DNA of 64,000 bases from Lacrimispora xylanisolvens (GCA_017084465.1 CP070896.1:1-64000); one strand, 5' to 3'; shown: positions 10,489-21,118, numbered from the stretch's first letter. Translations and numbers: made by a program. The notes: generated by a model not told the origin, from the sequence alone.

Positions 10489-10511
10489 CACATTATAGTT
10501 TTTATAATGTG
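10489..10511 (+). other. AT-rich hairpin after ackA
   Basis: Nine-base perfect arms (10489-10497 and 10503-10511) around a 5-base loop just after ackA. No T-run follows, so it may protect the 3' end of the mRNA or be a weak terminator. Confidence 0.4.
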
Positions 10512-10529
10512 AAATATGGAAATATTTTG

Positions 10530-10558
10530 TTGACAAATAGTGCGCCCCTATGTATAAT
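10530..10558 (+). promoter_or_regulatory. Consensus sigma-A promoter of yceD-rpmF
   Basis: Perfect TTGACA at 10530-10535, 17-base spacer, perfect TATAAT at 10553-10558. This is the strongest promoter-like sequence in the window and gives a leader of about 23 bases before the yceD ATG. Confidence 0.85.
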
Positions 10559-10570
10559 TACATAGGTGCG
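10543..10570. promoter_or_regulatory. Palindrome over the yceD -10 box, candidate operator
   Basis: Arms 10543-10554 and 10559-10570 are inverted repeats of 12 bases with one mismatch around TAAT. The palindrome covers the whole -10 box and the start of the transcript, a position suited to repression. The sequence does not match the FapR or FabT sites I know, so the binding protein is unknown. Confidence 0.55.
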
Positions 10571-10587
10571 TATTAGGAGACTATAAT

Positions 10588-11112
10588 ATGCTTATTAATT
10601 TAACCGAGTTGTTTACCCTGGAAGGGAAAGAGAAAACCTATACACTTGACATAGAGATGAAGACTTATCATGGACCCTATGGAGATTATGAAATAGCAGA
10701 TGCCAAACCGGTAGTGCTGCGGATCATGAATCTGGGTGGAAAGAAACTGGAGCTGGAAGGTAAAGTGGAACTCACTTTGCTGATTCCCTGTGATCGTTGT
10801 CTGGAGCCTGTCCCTAATGAGCTGAGTTTTGATGTCGTTCGAATGGTTGATTTAAGTGAAACCAGAGACGAGAGTGAAGAGGATCTCGAAGAACAGCCAT
10901 ATGTAATTGGTTATTGTCTGGATGTAGACCAGTTGGTTTGTGATGAACTCATACTGAATCTGCCTATGAAGGTTCTCTGCAGTGAAGACTGTAAGGGAAT
11001 TTGTAATAGATGTGGAACAAATCTCAATCATGAGACTTGTGACTGCGATGTTAGGTCGCTTGACCCGAGAATGGCAGTCATCCAGGATATTAAACAGTTT
11101 AAGGAGGTGTAA
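10588..11112 (+). CDS. yceD: YceD/DUF177 family protein
   Basis: 174-residue protein of the DUF177 family, linked in other bacteria and plants to 23S rRNA accumulation and ribosome assembly. PCDRCLEPV near residue 70 and the C-terminal CSEDCKGICNRCGTNL form the cysteine-rich, possibly zinc-binding features of the Gram-positive members. It is intact, has AGGAG before the ATG, and lies 2 bp before rpmF, its usual partner. In relatives this pair runs directly into plsX; here an 18 kb carbohydrate block intervenes. Confidence 0.9.
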   Translation: MLINLTELFTLEGKEKTYTLDIEMKTYHGPYGDYEIADAKPVVLRIMNLGGKKLELEGKVELTLLIPCDRCLEPVPNELSFDVVRMVDLSETRDESEEDLEEQPYVIGYCLDVDQLVCDELILNLPMKVLCSEDCKGICNRCGTNLNHETCDCDVRSLDPRMAVIQDIKQFKEV

Positions 11113-11114
11113 CC

Positions 11115-11297
11115 ATGTCTATCTGTCCAAAGAATAAATCTTCTAAAGCTAGAAGAGACAAACGTAGAGCAAACTGGAAGATGAGCGCTCCGAACTTAGT
11201 GAAATGCAGCAAGTGCGGTGAGCTTATGATGCCACACAGAGTATGCAAAGCTTGCGGTTCTTATAACAAGAAAGAAATCATTTCTGTTGCTGAATAA
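11115..11297 (+). CDS. rpmF: 50S ribosomal protein L32
   Basis: 60-residue large-subunit protein. It starts MSICPKNKSSKARRDKRRANW, and has two CxxC-type pairs (CSKCGELMMPHRVCKACG), so it is the zinc-binding form of L32. AAGGAGG lies just before the ATG and overlaps the end of yceD. A terminator follows. Confidence 0.97.
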   Translation: MSICPKNKSSKARRDKRRANWKMSAPNLVKCSKCGELMMPHRVCKACGSYNKKEIISVAE

Positions 11298-11325
11298 TTT
11301 CAGTATGGAAATAGCTCAAAACATA

Positions 11326-11364
11326 AAAAGACAGGGAATCTGATTATTCAGGTCCTTGTCTTTT
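11326..11364 (+). terminator. Terminator after rpmF
   Basis: Arms 11326-11333 (AAAAGACA) and 11357-11364 (TGTCTTTT) close a long hairpin that has further pairing inside, followed by CTTGTTG. It ends the yceD-rpmF transcript, so plsX 18 kb downstream cannot depend on it. Confidence 0.75.
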
Positions 11365-11488
11365 CTTGTTGTGGGGAAAAGGTGAGCGATACAGCTAATA
11401 TTGATAATAAGGACGCAAGTATTTTGTTTTTTATCATTGGGTTCTATGCTATACTGAAAGAAAAATGACCAGCTTATGGGGGTATAAT

Positions 11489-12999
11489 ATGGCACAGATA
11501 AAATTACCGGAAATCTTTCAGAATGGAATGATCATTCAGCGGAATAAGACGATTAAAATATGGGGAGAAGCAGAGGGAACGGACAAGCTGAGAATCACCT
11601 TATGTGGTGACAGCATTTTTGCAGATATAAAAGATAGGAAGTTTTATTGTGAATTAGCGGCAAAGGAAGCGGCATATGGTCAAAAAATAGAGATTTTTGC
11701 TGACGAAAGCAAGGAACCCGCTGTCGTTTTGGATGACATTTGTATTGGTGATATTTACATAGCAGCCGGTCAGTCAAACATGGAATATTATTTAAGATAC
11801 GATGCCCATTGGAATGAGATAAAGCAGTGGGAGCGAAATGATATGATCCGCATGTTTAACTGCAAAAGGATTGCTTATCCCGGTCAAAACAGGGATATTC
11901 CTGAATGCGGAAGCTGGTTTAAAGAACATGAATATCAGTGGGAGAGTTTTCTGCCCCAGGCTATTCCTTTGCCAGGTCCATTCAGCCGGTGATTGGTGTT
12001 CCGGTTGGGATTATCGGTTGTAACTGGGGCGGAACTCCAGCCTGTGCATGGATGGAAGCATCGTATTTAAATGATCCGCCTCTGTCTGTATTTAACAAAG
12101 AATATGAGGAGGCTGTGGGGGCTGTTGATGAAGAAGAAATGAGACGGCTCAGCCTTGAGGCCTGGGAATATGAGGATTCCTACCTTCATCAGGTTGCCTG
12201 GAGAGCAATGATGTATGGCATGAACCAGCAGGATCAGGAGCGTTGGATGGCTGAAACTGCGGATGCACCCGTACTCCCATTGGGGCCTTATCATCACTAC
12301 CGGCCTTCCGGATTGTATGAAATGATGCTGAAAGAACTTGCGCCTTTTTCTGTGAAGGGAGTTTTATGGTATCAGGGGGAATCAGATGCAGGACATGGGG
12401 AGATATATGATAAAACCTTTGCTTCTCTAATCCGCTGCTGGAGAGACTTGTGGCAGGATGAACTGCCCTTTCTCTATGTTCAGCTGGCACCATTTGGTAA
12501 ATGGCTTGGAATCGGAGGAGAAGATTATCCGGTGGTAAGGGAGAGCCAGGAACGGGTATTAAAAAACGTACCGGGTACAGGTATGATTTCTATTATGGAT
12601 CTGGGAATGTATGAGGATATCCATCCCAAAAGAAAGAAGGAAGTAGGGGAACGACTGGCACTTCTGGCAAGAGGATTGATCTACGGGGAAGACATCTTAT
12701 GTGAATCTCCGGAATTTACAGGGGGAGAGCGGGAAGGAAACCAGATCCGTCTGCATTTTTCCCATACTGGATTAAAACTGCATGTAAACGGGAAGGTTAT
12801 TAATAGCCTTTGTGTAGAACAGGGCGGTATTTTAATTGGAGTTAAGGATTTTAAACTGGACCAGGATTTGCTGCTGAATTTCGAAACGCTGTCAGAAGAG
12901 CCGGTTGAGATCAGGTTTGCAAAAGAGGGATACTGTGAAGTTAATCTGTTTAATGAAGCAGATCTTCCTGTTAAACCATTTGCTGCTGTGGTTATATAG
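11489..12999 (+). CDS. Sialate O-acetylesterase-type (SASA/DUF303) carbohydrate esterase, one frameshift
   Basis: SGNH-fold acetylesterase of about 503 residues. The catalytic Ser is in IYIAAGQSNMEYY, the oxyanion region in GVLWYQGESDAG, and Asp/His in YEDIHPKRKKEVGERLA. One G is missing near 11938-11944; the frame resumes at FSAPGYSFARSIQP. No signal peptide is present, so it acts in the cytoplasm on imported oligosaccharides. ATG 11489 is chosen over 11465 because GGGGG lies 7 bp upstream. It stands 9 bp before a GH43 gene and near a GH3 gene, which points to acetylated xylo-oligosaccharides rather than sialic acid as substrate (inference). Confidence 0.85.
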
Positions 13000-13008
13000 G
13001 AGGCTGCC

Positions 13009-14534
13009 ATGGTAAAAATAATAAATCCAATACAAAAAGGCTTTTATCCTGATCCATCCATATGCAGGGTTTCTGGTGATTACTACATGGTTCATTCCAC
13101 CTTTGCATATGCACCTGGTATTCCTGTATTCAAAAGCTGTGATTTAAAGAACTGGACTTTAATCGGACACGTTCTGGAACGGAAGGAGCAGCTTCGGCTT
13201 TCCGGTGCCAGAGTTTCCCAAGGGATTTATGCGCCCACAATCAGGTACCACAAGGGATTGTTCTATGTAATTGCCACGAATGTATCCGCAGGCGGTAATT
13301 TCTATGTTACTGCCACAGATCCAAAAGGCCCATGGTCAGACCCTGTTTTTCTGGAGAATGCGCCAGGAATCGATCCCAGTCTGTATTTCGAAGAGGATAC
13401 CTGCTATTACATCGGACAGCGTACAAAGGAACAACCGGCTTATTACGGTGATTGTGAGATATGGATTCAGGAGCTTGACTTAAAGGAGAAAAAGCTGGTG
13501 AAACAACCAGTTGTATTGTTTGATGGAAGTATGAAACGAACGATATGGGCGGAAGGACCTCATCTGTACCGAATTGGCGGTATGTATTACCTTCTTCTAG
13601 CAGAGGGAGGGACGGAGTTTAATCACAGTGTAACGGTTGCCAGAAGCCAAAACCTTTATGGCCCTTATGAGGCGTGCCCTAATAATCCGATTTTAACCCA
13701 CCGTCATTTGGGACATAATTACCCGATACAGTGTATCGGTCATGGAGATCTGATTGAAACTCCGGATAAAGAATGGTTTATGGTGATGCTTGGTACAAGA
13801 CCCTTAAATGGCTGTGCTGAATTAGGCAGAGAGACATTTCTTGCAGATGTAATATGGGAAGATGGGTGGCCGGTGGTGAGCCCTGTTTGGGAAAGGTGCC
13901 TGAGTGCCTGGAAGTTTCCTCTTCGGATAAAGAGCAGGAGGTTTTACCGTCTGAGCCCTATATTGAGTGGACAGATCCCCTTGACATGCGTTTTATTGGT
14001 TTAAGAGATCACCCAGCCCAGCTGCCTTTAAAAATCACAGGGGCTGGCGGCCTCCAACTTCCTTATCTTCCTGAAACCATAGAAGATTTATCTGTTCCTG
14101 CCTATTTAGGGATCCGGCTTTTATCCAGAACTTTCGATATTAGGGTAAAGATTGAGTCCGAGCCGAAAGAGTTAGAGGAAGCGGGGCTTGTCTATTTTTA
14201 TAATGAAACCCATTATGTAAAAGTTGTCATTTGTAAAAGAGAAGGACAGTTAGAAGCGGTAACGATTATTCGAAAAGGGGATAACTGGGAGGAGATAGGC
14301 AGAACAGAAATTACCGGCAAGATTCATGAAATTAAGCTGTTAGGGCATAACCAGACACTGTCTGTTGAAATTGATAATCAGATCGCAGGTCAGCCCTTTC
14401 ATATAGGGGATCTCTGCTCACAAAAAGCCGGTGGATTCACCGGCTGTACTGTAGGGATATATGCTTCTTCCGTACATAAGGCCTCTGACCGTTTCGCGGT
14501 CTTTGGACCGCTTCATGTCCACTTTTTTGATTAA
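13009..14534 (+). CDS. GH43 beta-xylosidase/alpha-L-arabinofuranosidase, one frameshift
   Basis: Five-bladed propeller glycosidase of about 508 residues. The catalytic base Asp is in GFYPDPSICR near residue 14, the pKa-modulating Asp in GIDPSLYFE, and the general acid Glu in TIWAEGPHLYRI. One G appears missing near 13886; after it the C-terminal beta-sandwich found in GH43 xylosidases (XynB type) continues to HVHFFD. No signal peptide, so cytoplasmic. GGAGG lies 5 bp before ATG 13009. The substrate, xylose or arabinose side groups, cannot be separated by sequence alone. Its stop overlaps the convergent araC-type stop by 4 bp. Confidence 0.9.
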
Positions 14535-15391
14535 TCCTGTATATACATCTGGCGAAATTCTGTAGGTGTACAGGATTTAATGATTTTGAACATACGTATA
14601 AAGGCGGAGGGGCTGGAAAAACCGGAGCGCAGTGCCACTTCAGTGACAGAAAGCTGAGGGTTAATCAGCAGCGTTTCGGCAACAGCAATCCGCTTTTTAT
14701 TGACATATTTATAAAATGAAATATTTGCAAATTGTTTAAACAGTCTGGAAAAATGATATTTGCTGAAGCCAAGAAGAGATGCAACTTCCTCTAAGGTTAA
14801 TTCCTCTGTGCAGTGGCTGCTGATATAATTGCAAATGTAAATGAATTTCTCTGCATATTTTTTTTGCTGAATGTTGCCAATATCCAGAGAGCTGACCTGC
14901 TGGGTATGGTTGCGCCCGATCAGAGCAAACATTTCCAGAAGCCTTGAGTAAATCTTTGTTTCTGTGAGAGGCATGTCTTTCCTGTATTCTTCAAAAATTT
15001 CCAGCATATACTGATGGAGCTGGTCATGTATAGAGGGATAAAGTTCCGGCGTAACAAGGAACGTAGGATTTAAAAGCGTAAGTATGGATTCCAGCTCTTT
15101 GATTTCATGAAACATGGGAAGTTCAGCCTGAAATATAATCCGCCGTCCTGATTTGGGCGCTTTCAAGGCGTGAATGACTCCCGGACAGATCAAAATAATA
15201 TCACCCGGTTTTAATTCAATGGTGTGGGTGCTTAAAACGATGGTGTATTTGCCTGTAAGAGGCATAATGATTTCAAGGGGTGTATGCCAGTGGGAAGGAT
15301 AGTCTTCCGCCTGGGTGTTGTCATATAGGCGTATATTGGTATATTCTTTATAATTTACAGTCTCATGAGTACCTCTCAGATTTTCAATCAA
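14531..15391 (-). CDS. AraC-family transcription regulator with cupin sensor
   Basis: 286 residues, intact. The N-terminal cupin holds PSHWHTPLEIIMPLTGKY and GDIILICPGVIHA; the C-terminal half has two helix-turn-helix motifs, LTLEEVASLLGFSKYHFSRLFKQ and SVTEVALRSGFSSPSAFIRMFK. It is divergent from the ABC importer genes and so probably controls them, and perhaps the esterase-GH43 pair, in response to a xylo- or arabino-oligosaccharide. The ligand is an inference from context. Confidence 0.93.
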   Translation of the reverse strand: MIENLRGTHETVNYKEYTNIRLYDNTQAEDYPSHWHTPLEIIMPLTGKYTIVLSTHTIELKPGDIILICPGVIHALKAPKSGRRIIFQAELPMFHEIKELESILTLLNPTFLVTPELYPSIHDQLHQYMLEIFEEYRKDMPLTETKIYSRLLEMFALIGRNHTQQVSSLDIGNIQQKKYAEKFIYICNYISSHCTEELTLEEVASLLGFSKYHFSRLFKQFANISFYKYVNKKRIAVAETLLINPQLSVTEVALRSGFSSPSAFIRMFKIIKSCTPTEFRQMYIQD

Positions 15392-15726
15392 AGTAAAACC
15401 TCCCCATAATATTAATGATAATGAATAATTGCTTTTTGTTGTATGTAAAAATTATAAAATATACTACAATAAATATCAATATAAAATAGTAAAATAGGCA
15501 TATTTTAATTTTATGGTAGTTAAATAATACAAAAAAAGCCTGGTTTAAAAAAAAAAAGTGTATTATGTATATTACGTTCAAAAGCAGAATATGTATAAAA
15601 TTTACAAATAGCAATATTTGATAATAGACAGGCAATAATTATAAAGAAAAACGGACAAAATTCTGATAGAGTTAATACATATCATAATTGCTTCAAATAA
15701 TGTGAAGATTGTTAAGGAGGAAAGGT
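15392..15726. promoter_or_regulatory. AT-rich intergenic region with candidate promoter of the importer
   Basis: 335 bp without a gene between the divergent araC-type and binding-protein genes, very AT-rich. On plus, TTGATA at 15618-15623, a 16-base spacer and TATAAA at 15640-15645 make a plausible promoter. AAGGAGG at 15714-15720 serves ATG 15727. I saw no convincing cre site and no clear repeat that could be assigned to the AraC protein. Confidence 0.45.
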
Positions 15727-17088
15727 ATGGTAAAGAGATTTGTTTCGGGTTTTTTGGCAGCTGCACTTGTATTGGGGTCACTTTCTGGATGTTCAGTATC
15801 TACAGATACTGGCGGAGGTGCAGGATCATCAGGCGCCACCACAGAGACTACTTCCGGATCTGTTACTGCAACGGGGAAAGAAGAGCAGATAACATGGATG
15901 TTCTGGGACGATTTAAATGCTACAGAAGATTTAGTCAGCAAGGGGTACAAACAGGTTATAGACCGGTTTAATGAACAGTATAAGGGGAAATATTACTGCA
16001 ATGTTGTCACTACCAATCTGGAGGAATACCCGACAAAACTAAATGCATTGGTTACTTCAGGCAATACACCCGATGTATTTATCTGTAATCCAGGGCCTAA
16101 TTTAACTCAGTATGTGGAATCTGGTGCAGCAGCAGATTTAACCGATATTTTGAAAATCAGGAATCACAGTGGTATGGTAATTTTACAGATGGTATCTTTG
16201 AACGTATTACATATGACGGAAAGATAATGGCAATTCCTACTAACTTTGCAGCTGCCTGTGTATTCTATAATACAGACATCTTTAAAAAGGCAGGAGTTGA
16301 GGTTCCGAAAACCTATGACGAACTTCTTGCAGCATGTAAAAAAATTAAAGAAGCAGGTTATACACCAATTTCCTGTTCTGCAGGTACTGCATGGTGCCTT
16401 TCCATGATAGCTGGTTATCTCTGCGACCGTGAAGGCGGACCGGATAATCTGGTTGATGTAAATGCAGGTAAAATTGAGTGGACCAGTAAAACTTTTGTTG
16501 ATGCAGCAACCAAATTAAAAGAACTTTCCCAGTATTTCCAGGACACTGCAGCTGGAGATTCCAATGATCAGGCAACTGCAAACTTCTATAATGGAGACGC
16601 AGCCATGCTGGTACAGGGATCATGGGCAATTGCTCAGATCAACGGAAACAATCCTGAATTCGAAGATAAATGCGGCGTATTCCAGTTCCCGGCTATTGAG
16701 GGTGGATCAGATCCTAACCGTATGATCGTAAAAAACAGATAATCTTGTTATGAGTTCAACCACAAAGCATAAAGAAGCAGCCCTTGCACTTATGAAGATG
16801 TTCACCGATGACACTGCTCAGAAATATACGGCTGAAGTAGCTGGTAAGATTCCGGTTACCAAAGTGGCAATTGACTATGACAAAGCTCCAAAGCAGTTTG
16901 CCTATATCAATGATATCTTAAAGAATGTAACCGGTACATTAGGATTTTATAATGAATCACTGGCAAGCGTAGAAGCAGGAGATACCTTTGATGCAGCCAT
17001 GGTAGATGTATTCCTCGGTAATGCAGAACCACAGCAGGCACTTCAGAAAGTACAGGATTTCTATAATAAAAACGTCTGGAAAAAATAA
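15727..17088 (+). CDS. CUT1 sugar ABC transporter, substrate-binding lipoprotein, two frameshifts
   Basis: Extracellular sugar-binding protein of about 453 residues anchored by lipid. A signal peptide runs to the lipobox LGSLSGC (Cys near residue 22), followed by a Ser/Thr/Gly linker and the mature domain starting ITWMFWDD. Family marks are VTSGNTPDVFICN and AAMLVQGSWAIAQI. One A is missing near 16152 and one A is extra near 16731-16735. It heads the importer genes and is separated from the first permease by a stable hairpin. Likely ligand is a xylan or arabinoxylan oligosaccharide, inferred from the flanking GH43 and GH3 genes. Confidence 0.92.
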
Positions 17089-17099
17089 TTGACAGAATG

Positions 17100-17140
17100 A
17101 TGAGGGTATGCGAAGCATAAACGCCTTTGCATACCCTCAT
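17100..17140 (+). other. Stable hairpin between binding-protein and permease genes
   Basis: Perfect 12-base arms 17100-17111 and 17129-17140, extended by three more pairs after one mismatch. There is no T-run after it. Such hairpins between the binding protein and permease genes usually stop 3' exonucleases, so that the binding protein is made in excess over the membrane parts. Confidence 0.75.
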
Positions 17141-17161
17141 TATAGAAAGAGAGGCAGCCAT

Positions 17162-18049
17162 ATGAACAGGCTATTGGAGGATAGAAAAGCGGCTTTTATA
17201 TTTATTGCGCCGGCATTCCTTTTATTTACTCTGATTTTATTTGTTCCAATTATCCAGGTTATCTACTATTCCCTGTGTAATTATACGGGACTAACGAAAC
17301 CGGATTTTGTCGGATTGAAAAATTATATCGATTTATTCACCAGTGATGAGACCATGAAAATCGCTTTGAAAAACTCCATATTTTTTATGCTTTTCTCTGG
17401 TGTGACCCAGCAGATCGTCGGTTTATTCCTGGCGGTTCTACTGACCAATATTAAGGCAGGCAGGAACTTATTTAAAAATATTTACTACCTTCCCTGTGTA
17501 CTTTCATCAGCTGCGCTTGGACTTTTATGGGCGTTTCTTTTTAATCCTAAAATAGGTATTAATAATCTTTTGAGTTCATTTGGTATCCAGGGACCCAACT
17601 GGCTTTTTGACACCAAAGGATTTATCCCTCTTCCCATGTGGGTGATCGGTTGTGTTGCTTTATGGCAGTACGTCGGTCAGAATATGATGCTTTATATGGC
17701 TCAGATCAGCGGGATATCCAGAGATATCTATGAAGCTTCCTATATTGACGGGGCATCCAAAGGACAGTCGTTTCGTTTTATAACCTTACCGTTAATCAAG
17801 CCTATGCTGATTACAACTCTTTCTTTGAACTGCATTGGTTCTCTTAAATTTTTTGACCTGATTTATAATATGACTCAGGGAGGACCAAACCATCGTACGG
17901 ATGTGCTGGCAACCCATTTATATACCCAGGGATTCAAGTATTATAAATACGGTTATGCAAGTGCGATTTCTATGATATTACTCATTTTATGCCTTTTTAC
18001 CACATTCCTCATCAGTAAATGCATAAAAGTTGAAACGTACGAGTCTTAG
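17162..18049 (+). CDS. Sugar ABC transporter permease (UgpA/LacF type)
   Basis: 295-residue inner-membrane subunit with six predicted helices. The first is IFIAPAFLLFTLILFVPII; the EAA loop that contacts the ATPase is EASYIDGASKGQSFRFITLPLI. Intact. ATG 17162 has AGAGAGG upstream; a longer reading from 17108 would run through the hairpin and is not likely. It works with the next gene as a heterodimeric channel. Confidence 0.95.
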   Translation: MNRLLEDRKAAFIFIAPAFLLFTLILFVPIIQVIYYSLCNYTGLTKPDFVGLKNYIDLFTSDETMKIALKNSIFFMLFSGVTQQIVGLFLAVLLTNIKAGRNLFKNIYYLPCVLSSAALGLLWAFLFNPKIGINNLLSSFGIQGPNWLFDTKGFIPLPMWVIGCVALWQYVGQNMMLYMAQISGISRDIYEASYIDGASKGQSFRFITLPLIKPMLITTLSLNCIGSLKFFDLIYNMTQGGPNHRTDVLATHLYTQGFKYYKYGYASAISMILLILCLFTTFLISKCIKVETYES

Positions 18050-18062
18050 AGGGAGGAACATA

Positions 18063-18916
18063 ATGAGAATAGAAGATAACCAGAAAAAAAAGAAAAAGAT
18101 CACTGTAACCGGTGTGCTTTTATATGCATTCCTGTTTGCCCTTGCTCTTGTTTATTTACTTCCGCTGGTCTGGATGCTCAGCGTTTCTCTAAAATCCAAC
18201 AGGGAAGTACTGACTTCACCATTTTCACCTCCCAGTGTTCTACAGCTGGGCAACTACATATTTGCATGGGTCAACGGGCAGTTAGGAGTGGCAACTTTAA
18301 ACTCTGTAATCGTGTGTACTACCGCATTGATCATCAGTTTACTGATCGGAGCTATGGCGGCATTTGCCATCGCCAGAATGAGACTGGGCTTTCTTAAGTA
18401 CATGATGCAGTATTTTCTGATTGGAATGATGATACCTGTACATTGTGTACTGATCCCGCTTTTCGTCCGGTTTTCCAACTGGCATCTGACCAATCAGCTC
18501 ATTGGACTGATTATTCCATATATTACGTTTTCTCTTCCAATGACCATATTTTAATGACAGGGTTCTTTAAAAGCATGCCAGGTGAGATTTTTGAAGCAGC
18601 GTGTATTGACGGCTGTTCCATCTATGGCTGCTTTATCAGAATCGCATTACCTCTCTCCAGAGTGGGGATGTTCGTGGCAGGTATTATGACGTTTGTCGGC
18701 AACTGGAATGAGCTGCTGCTAGCAATGGTATTTATATCTGACGTAGCTAAAAAAACACTTCCCGTTACTCTGACTTATTTCGTAGGTCCCTATGCTACAA
18801 ACTATGTACAGATGTTTGCAGCAATTATCATAGCAATTGCCCCAACAGTTATCGTTTACAGCATTTTCAGCAACCAGATTGTAGACGGACTTACAACAGG
18901 AGCAGTAAAGGGATAA
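18063..18916 (+). CDS. Sugar ABC transporter permease (UgpE/MalG type), one frameshift
   Basis: Second channel subunit, about 284 residues. The N-terminal part has helix LLYAFLFALALVYLLPLVW and the middle LNSVIVCTTALIISLLIGAMA. The frame breaks near 18548-18553 (MTIF/ILMTGFFKSMP), then the EAA loop EAACIDGCSIYGCFIRIALPL and the last helices follow. GGGAGG precedes ATG 18063. No ATPase gene of this system is in the window, so it must use a shared MsmX/UgpC-like ATPase encoded elsewhere, as is common for CUT1 importers. Confidence 0.92.
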
Positions 18917-18943
18917 GACATCATTTTTCAGGAGGAAAGACAA

Positions 18944-21032
18944 GTGAATCGGAAAGAAGCGCGAAAAAGAGCGGAACAGTTAGTAGCAAACATGACATTA
19001 GAAGAGAAGGCAAGCCAGTTGCGATATGATGCACCGCCTATACGCAGACTTAATATACCAGCTTATAACTGGTGGAATGAAGCGCTTCATGGTGTAGCAA
19101 GAGCCGGGACAGCAACCAGTTTTCCTCAGGCCATTGGTTTAGCAGCTGCTTTTGATGAAGATCTGGTGCATGAAATTGCAGAGGTCATAGCAGAAGAAGG
19201 AAGAGCCAAGTACAATGCATTTACAAAACAGGATGACAGGGATATCTATAAAGGACTGACATTCTGGTCTCCAAACGTAAATATATTCCGGGACCCCAGA
19301 TGGGGCAGAGGTCAGGAAACCTACGGGGAAGACCCGTATTTAAGCAGCAAGCTGGGTGTTTCCTATATAAAAGGACTTCAGGGTGAGAAAGAGACCATGA
19401 AGGCTGCTGCCTGTGTGAAACATTTTGCTGTTCATTCAGGACCGGAAGCTCTGCGTCATGAATTTAATGCAGAAGTTTCCCCCAAGGATTTAAGAGAGAC
19501 CTATCTGCCTGCATTTGAAGCTGCAGTAAAAGAAGGAAAATCAGAAGCGGTTATGGGAGCTTATAACCGAACCAATGGAGAGCCTTGTTGTGCCAGCAAA
19601 ACCCTGATGCAGGATATTTTGAGAGGGGAATGGGGATTTGAGGGACATTACGTTTCTGACTGCTGGGCAATCCGCGATTTTCATGAACGCCATTTAATCA
19701 GCCCTGATGCAAAACATCTGCAGCCATGGCAATCAATGCAGGCTGTGATTTAAACTGCGGTAATACTTATCTTCATATATTAAATGCCTACGAACACGGG
19801 CTGGTAAGCGAGGAGACAATTACAGAATCCTGTACACGTCTGTTTACAACCAGATACTTACTGGGATTGTTTGATGACAATGAATTTGATTCCATTCCTT
19901 ATGAGAAAGTGGAGTGTAAAAAGCATCTGGAGCTTTCAGAACGGGCTGCCAGGGAAAGCATGGTTCTGTTAAAGAATAACGGGATTCTGCCTCTGGATAA
20001 GGAAGCGGTAAAAACAATCGGGGTAATTGGGCCGAATGCAAACAGCAGGGCTTCTCTTATTGGTAATTATCATGGTACTTCCTCAGAATACATTACGATT
20101 CTGGAAGGGATAAAAACGTTTGCGAAAGATGAGATCAGGGTTCTCTATTCAGACGGCTGCCATATCAGCAGTCCTAAGACGGAAGCACTGGCATTTGATC
20201 ATGACCGTATCTCAGAGGCTGTGATTGTAGCTGGGCATAGCGATGTGGTGGTTCTCTGTCTGGGATTAAATGAACTCCTGGAAGGAGAAGAAGGCGATCA
20301 GGGCAATCAGTATGCTTCTGGAGATAAGGAATCATTGCTGCTTCCTGAGTCTCAGAGAAAATTAATGGAAGCATTGTCTCATACCGGTACTCCGGTAGTG
20401 CTGTGTATGATGGCAGGCAGTGATATTGATTTAAGCATTGCCAAAGAGAATTACGACGCAATTATACAGGCATGGTATCCGGGTGCAAGAGGAGGAAAGG
20501 CGTTTGCAGAGCTTTTATTCGGCCTTTATTCTCCATCTGGTAAATTATGCGTGACGTTCTATGACCCGGAATGCGATCTGCCGGAATTTACGGATTATTC
20601 CATGAAGAACAGAACCTACCGTTATTTGGAAAGTAAGCCACAGTATCCTTTTGGGTATGGTTTGACTTATGGTCGGGCTAAAGTGTGTGATGCTAATTTA
20701 GCAATGGAAGAAATGGAGATTGAGGCTGTCGTTGAAAATATAGGTGACAGAGCGGTTGAAGAGGTTATTCAGGTTTATGTAAAAGTTATGGATTCAGAAT
20801 ATGCACCCCTGCATCCCAGACTTTGCGGGTTTAAAAGGGTGCACTGAATTGTGGGGAGAAAAAGAGTGTAAAAATAAAGTTGGATCAGCGGGCTTTTATG
20901 GTTGTAAATGAAAATGGGGAGTATGTTAAAGACGGAAACCACGTCGAATTATATGCAGGCTTTAGCCAACCAGATGAAACAAGCATACAGCTTATGGGAT
21001 GTAAGCCGGTGAAGTTGACGGCAGAGATCTAG
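18944..21032 (+). CDS. GH3 beta-xylosidase/beta-glucosidase, two frameshifts
   Basis: Cytoplasmic family 3 glycosidase of about 696 residues, no signal peptide. The N-terminal barrel has DPRWGRGQETYGEDP, CVKHFAVHSGPE, GAYNRTNGEPCC and the nucleophile Asp in GHYVSDCWAI, a pattern typical of GH3 xylosidases. Next are the alpha/beta sandwich (GVIGPNA, WYPGARGGKAFAELL) and a fibronectin-III-like end. One A is missing near 19705-19710 and one G near 20838-20841; the second break would otherwise cut off about 60 residues ending KLTAEI at 21032. GTG start with AGGAGG upstream. It releases xylose or glucose from the oligosaccharides brought in by the importer (inference). Confidence 0.92.
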
Positions 21033-21042
21033 ATTCCACGGT

Positions 21043-21082
21043 CAAATACGGACTATCAGCTTCTTTTGATAGTCCGTATTTG
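21043..21082 (+). terminator. Hairpin terminator after GH3 gene
   Basis: Perfect 16-base arms 21043-21058 and 21067-21082 with an 8-base loop. Only a short T-poor tail (TGTT) follows, but the stem is very stable and separates the xylan block from the lacI block. Confidence 0.65.
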
Positions 21083-21118
21083 TGTTATAGCTTTATTGTT
21101 TGAAATTTACAGAAAGCC

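Noticed and set aside
11489-12999. Sialic acid catabolism from the sialate O-acetylesterase name
   Set aside because: No nan genes are present; the neighbours are GH43 and GH3, so a xylan-type acetylesterase fits better.
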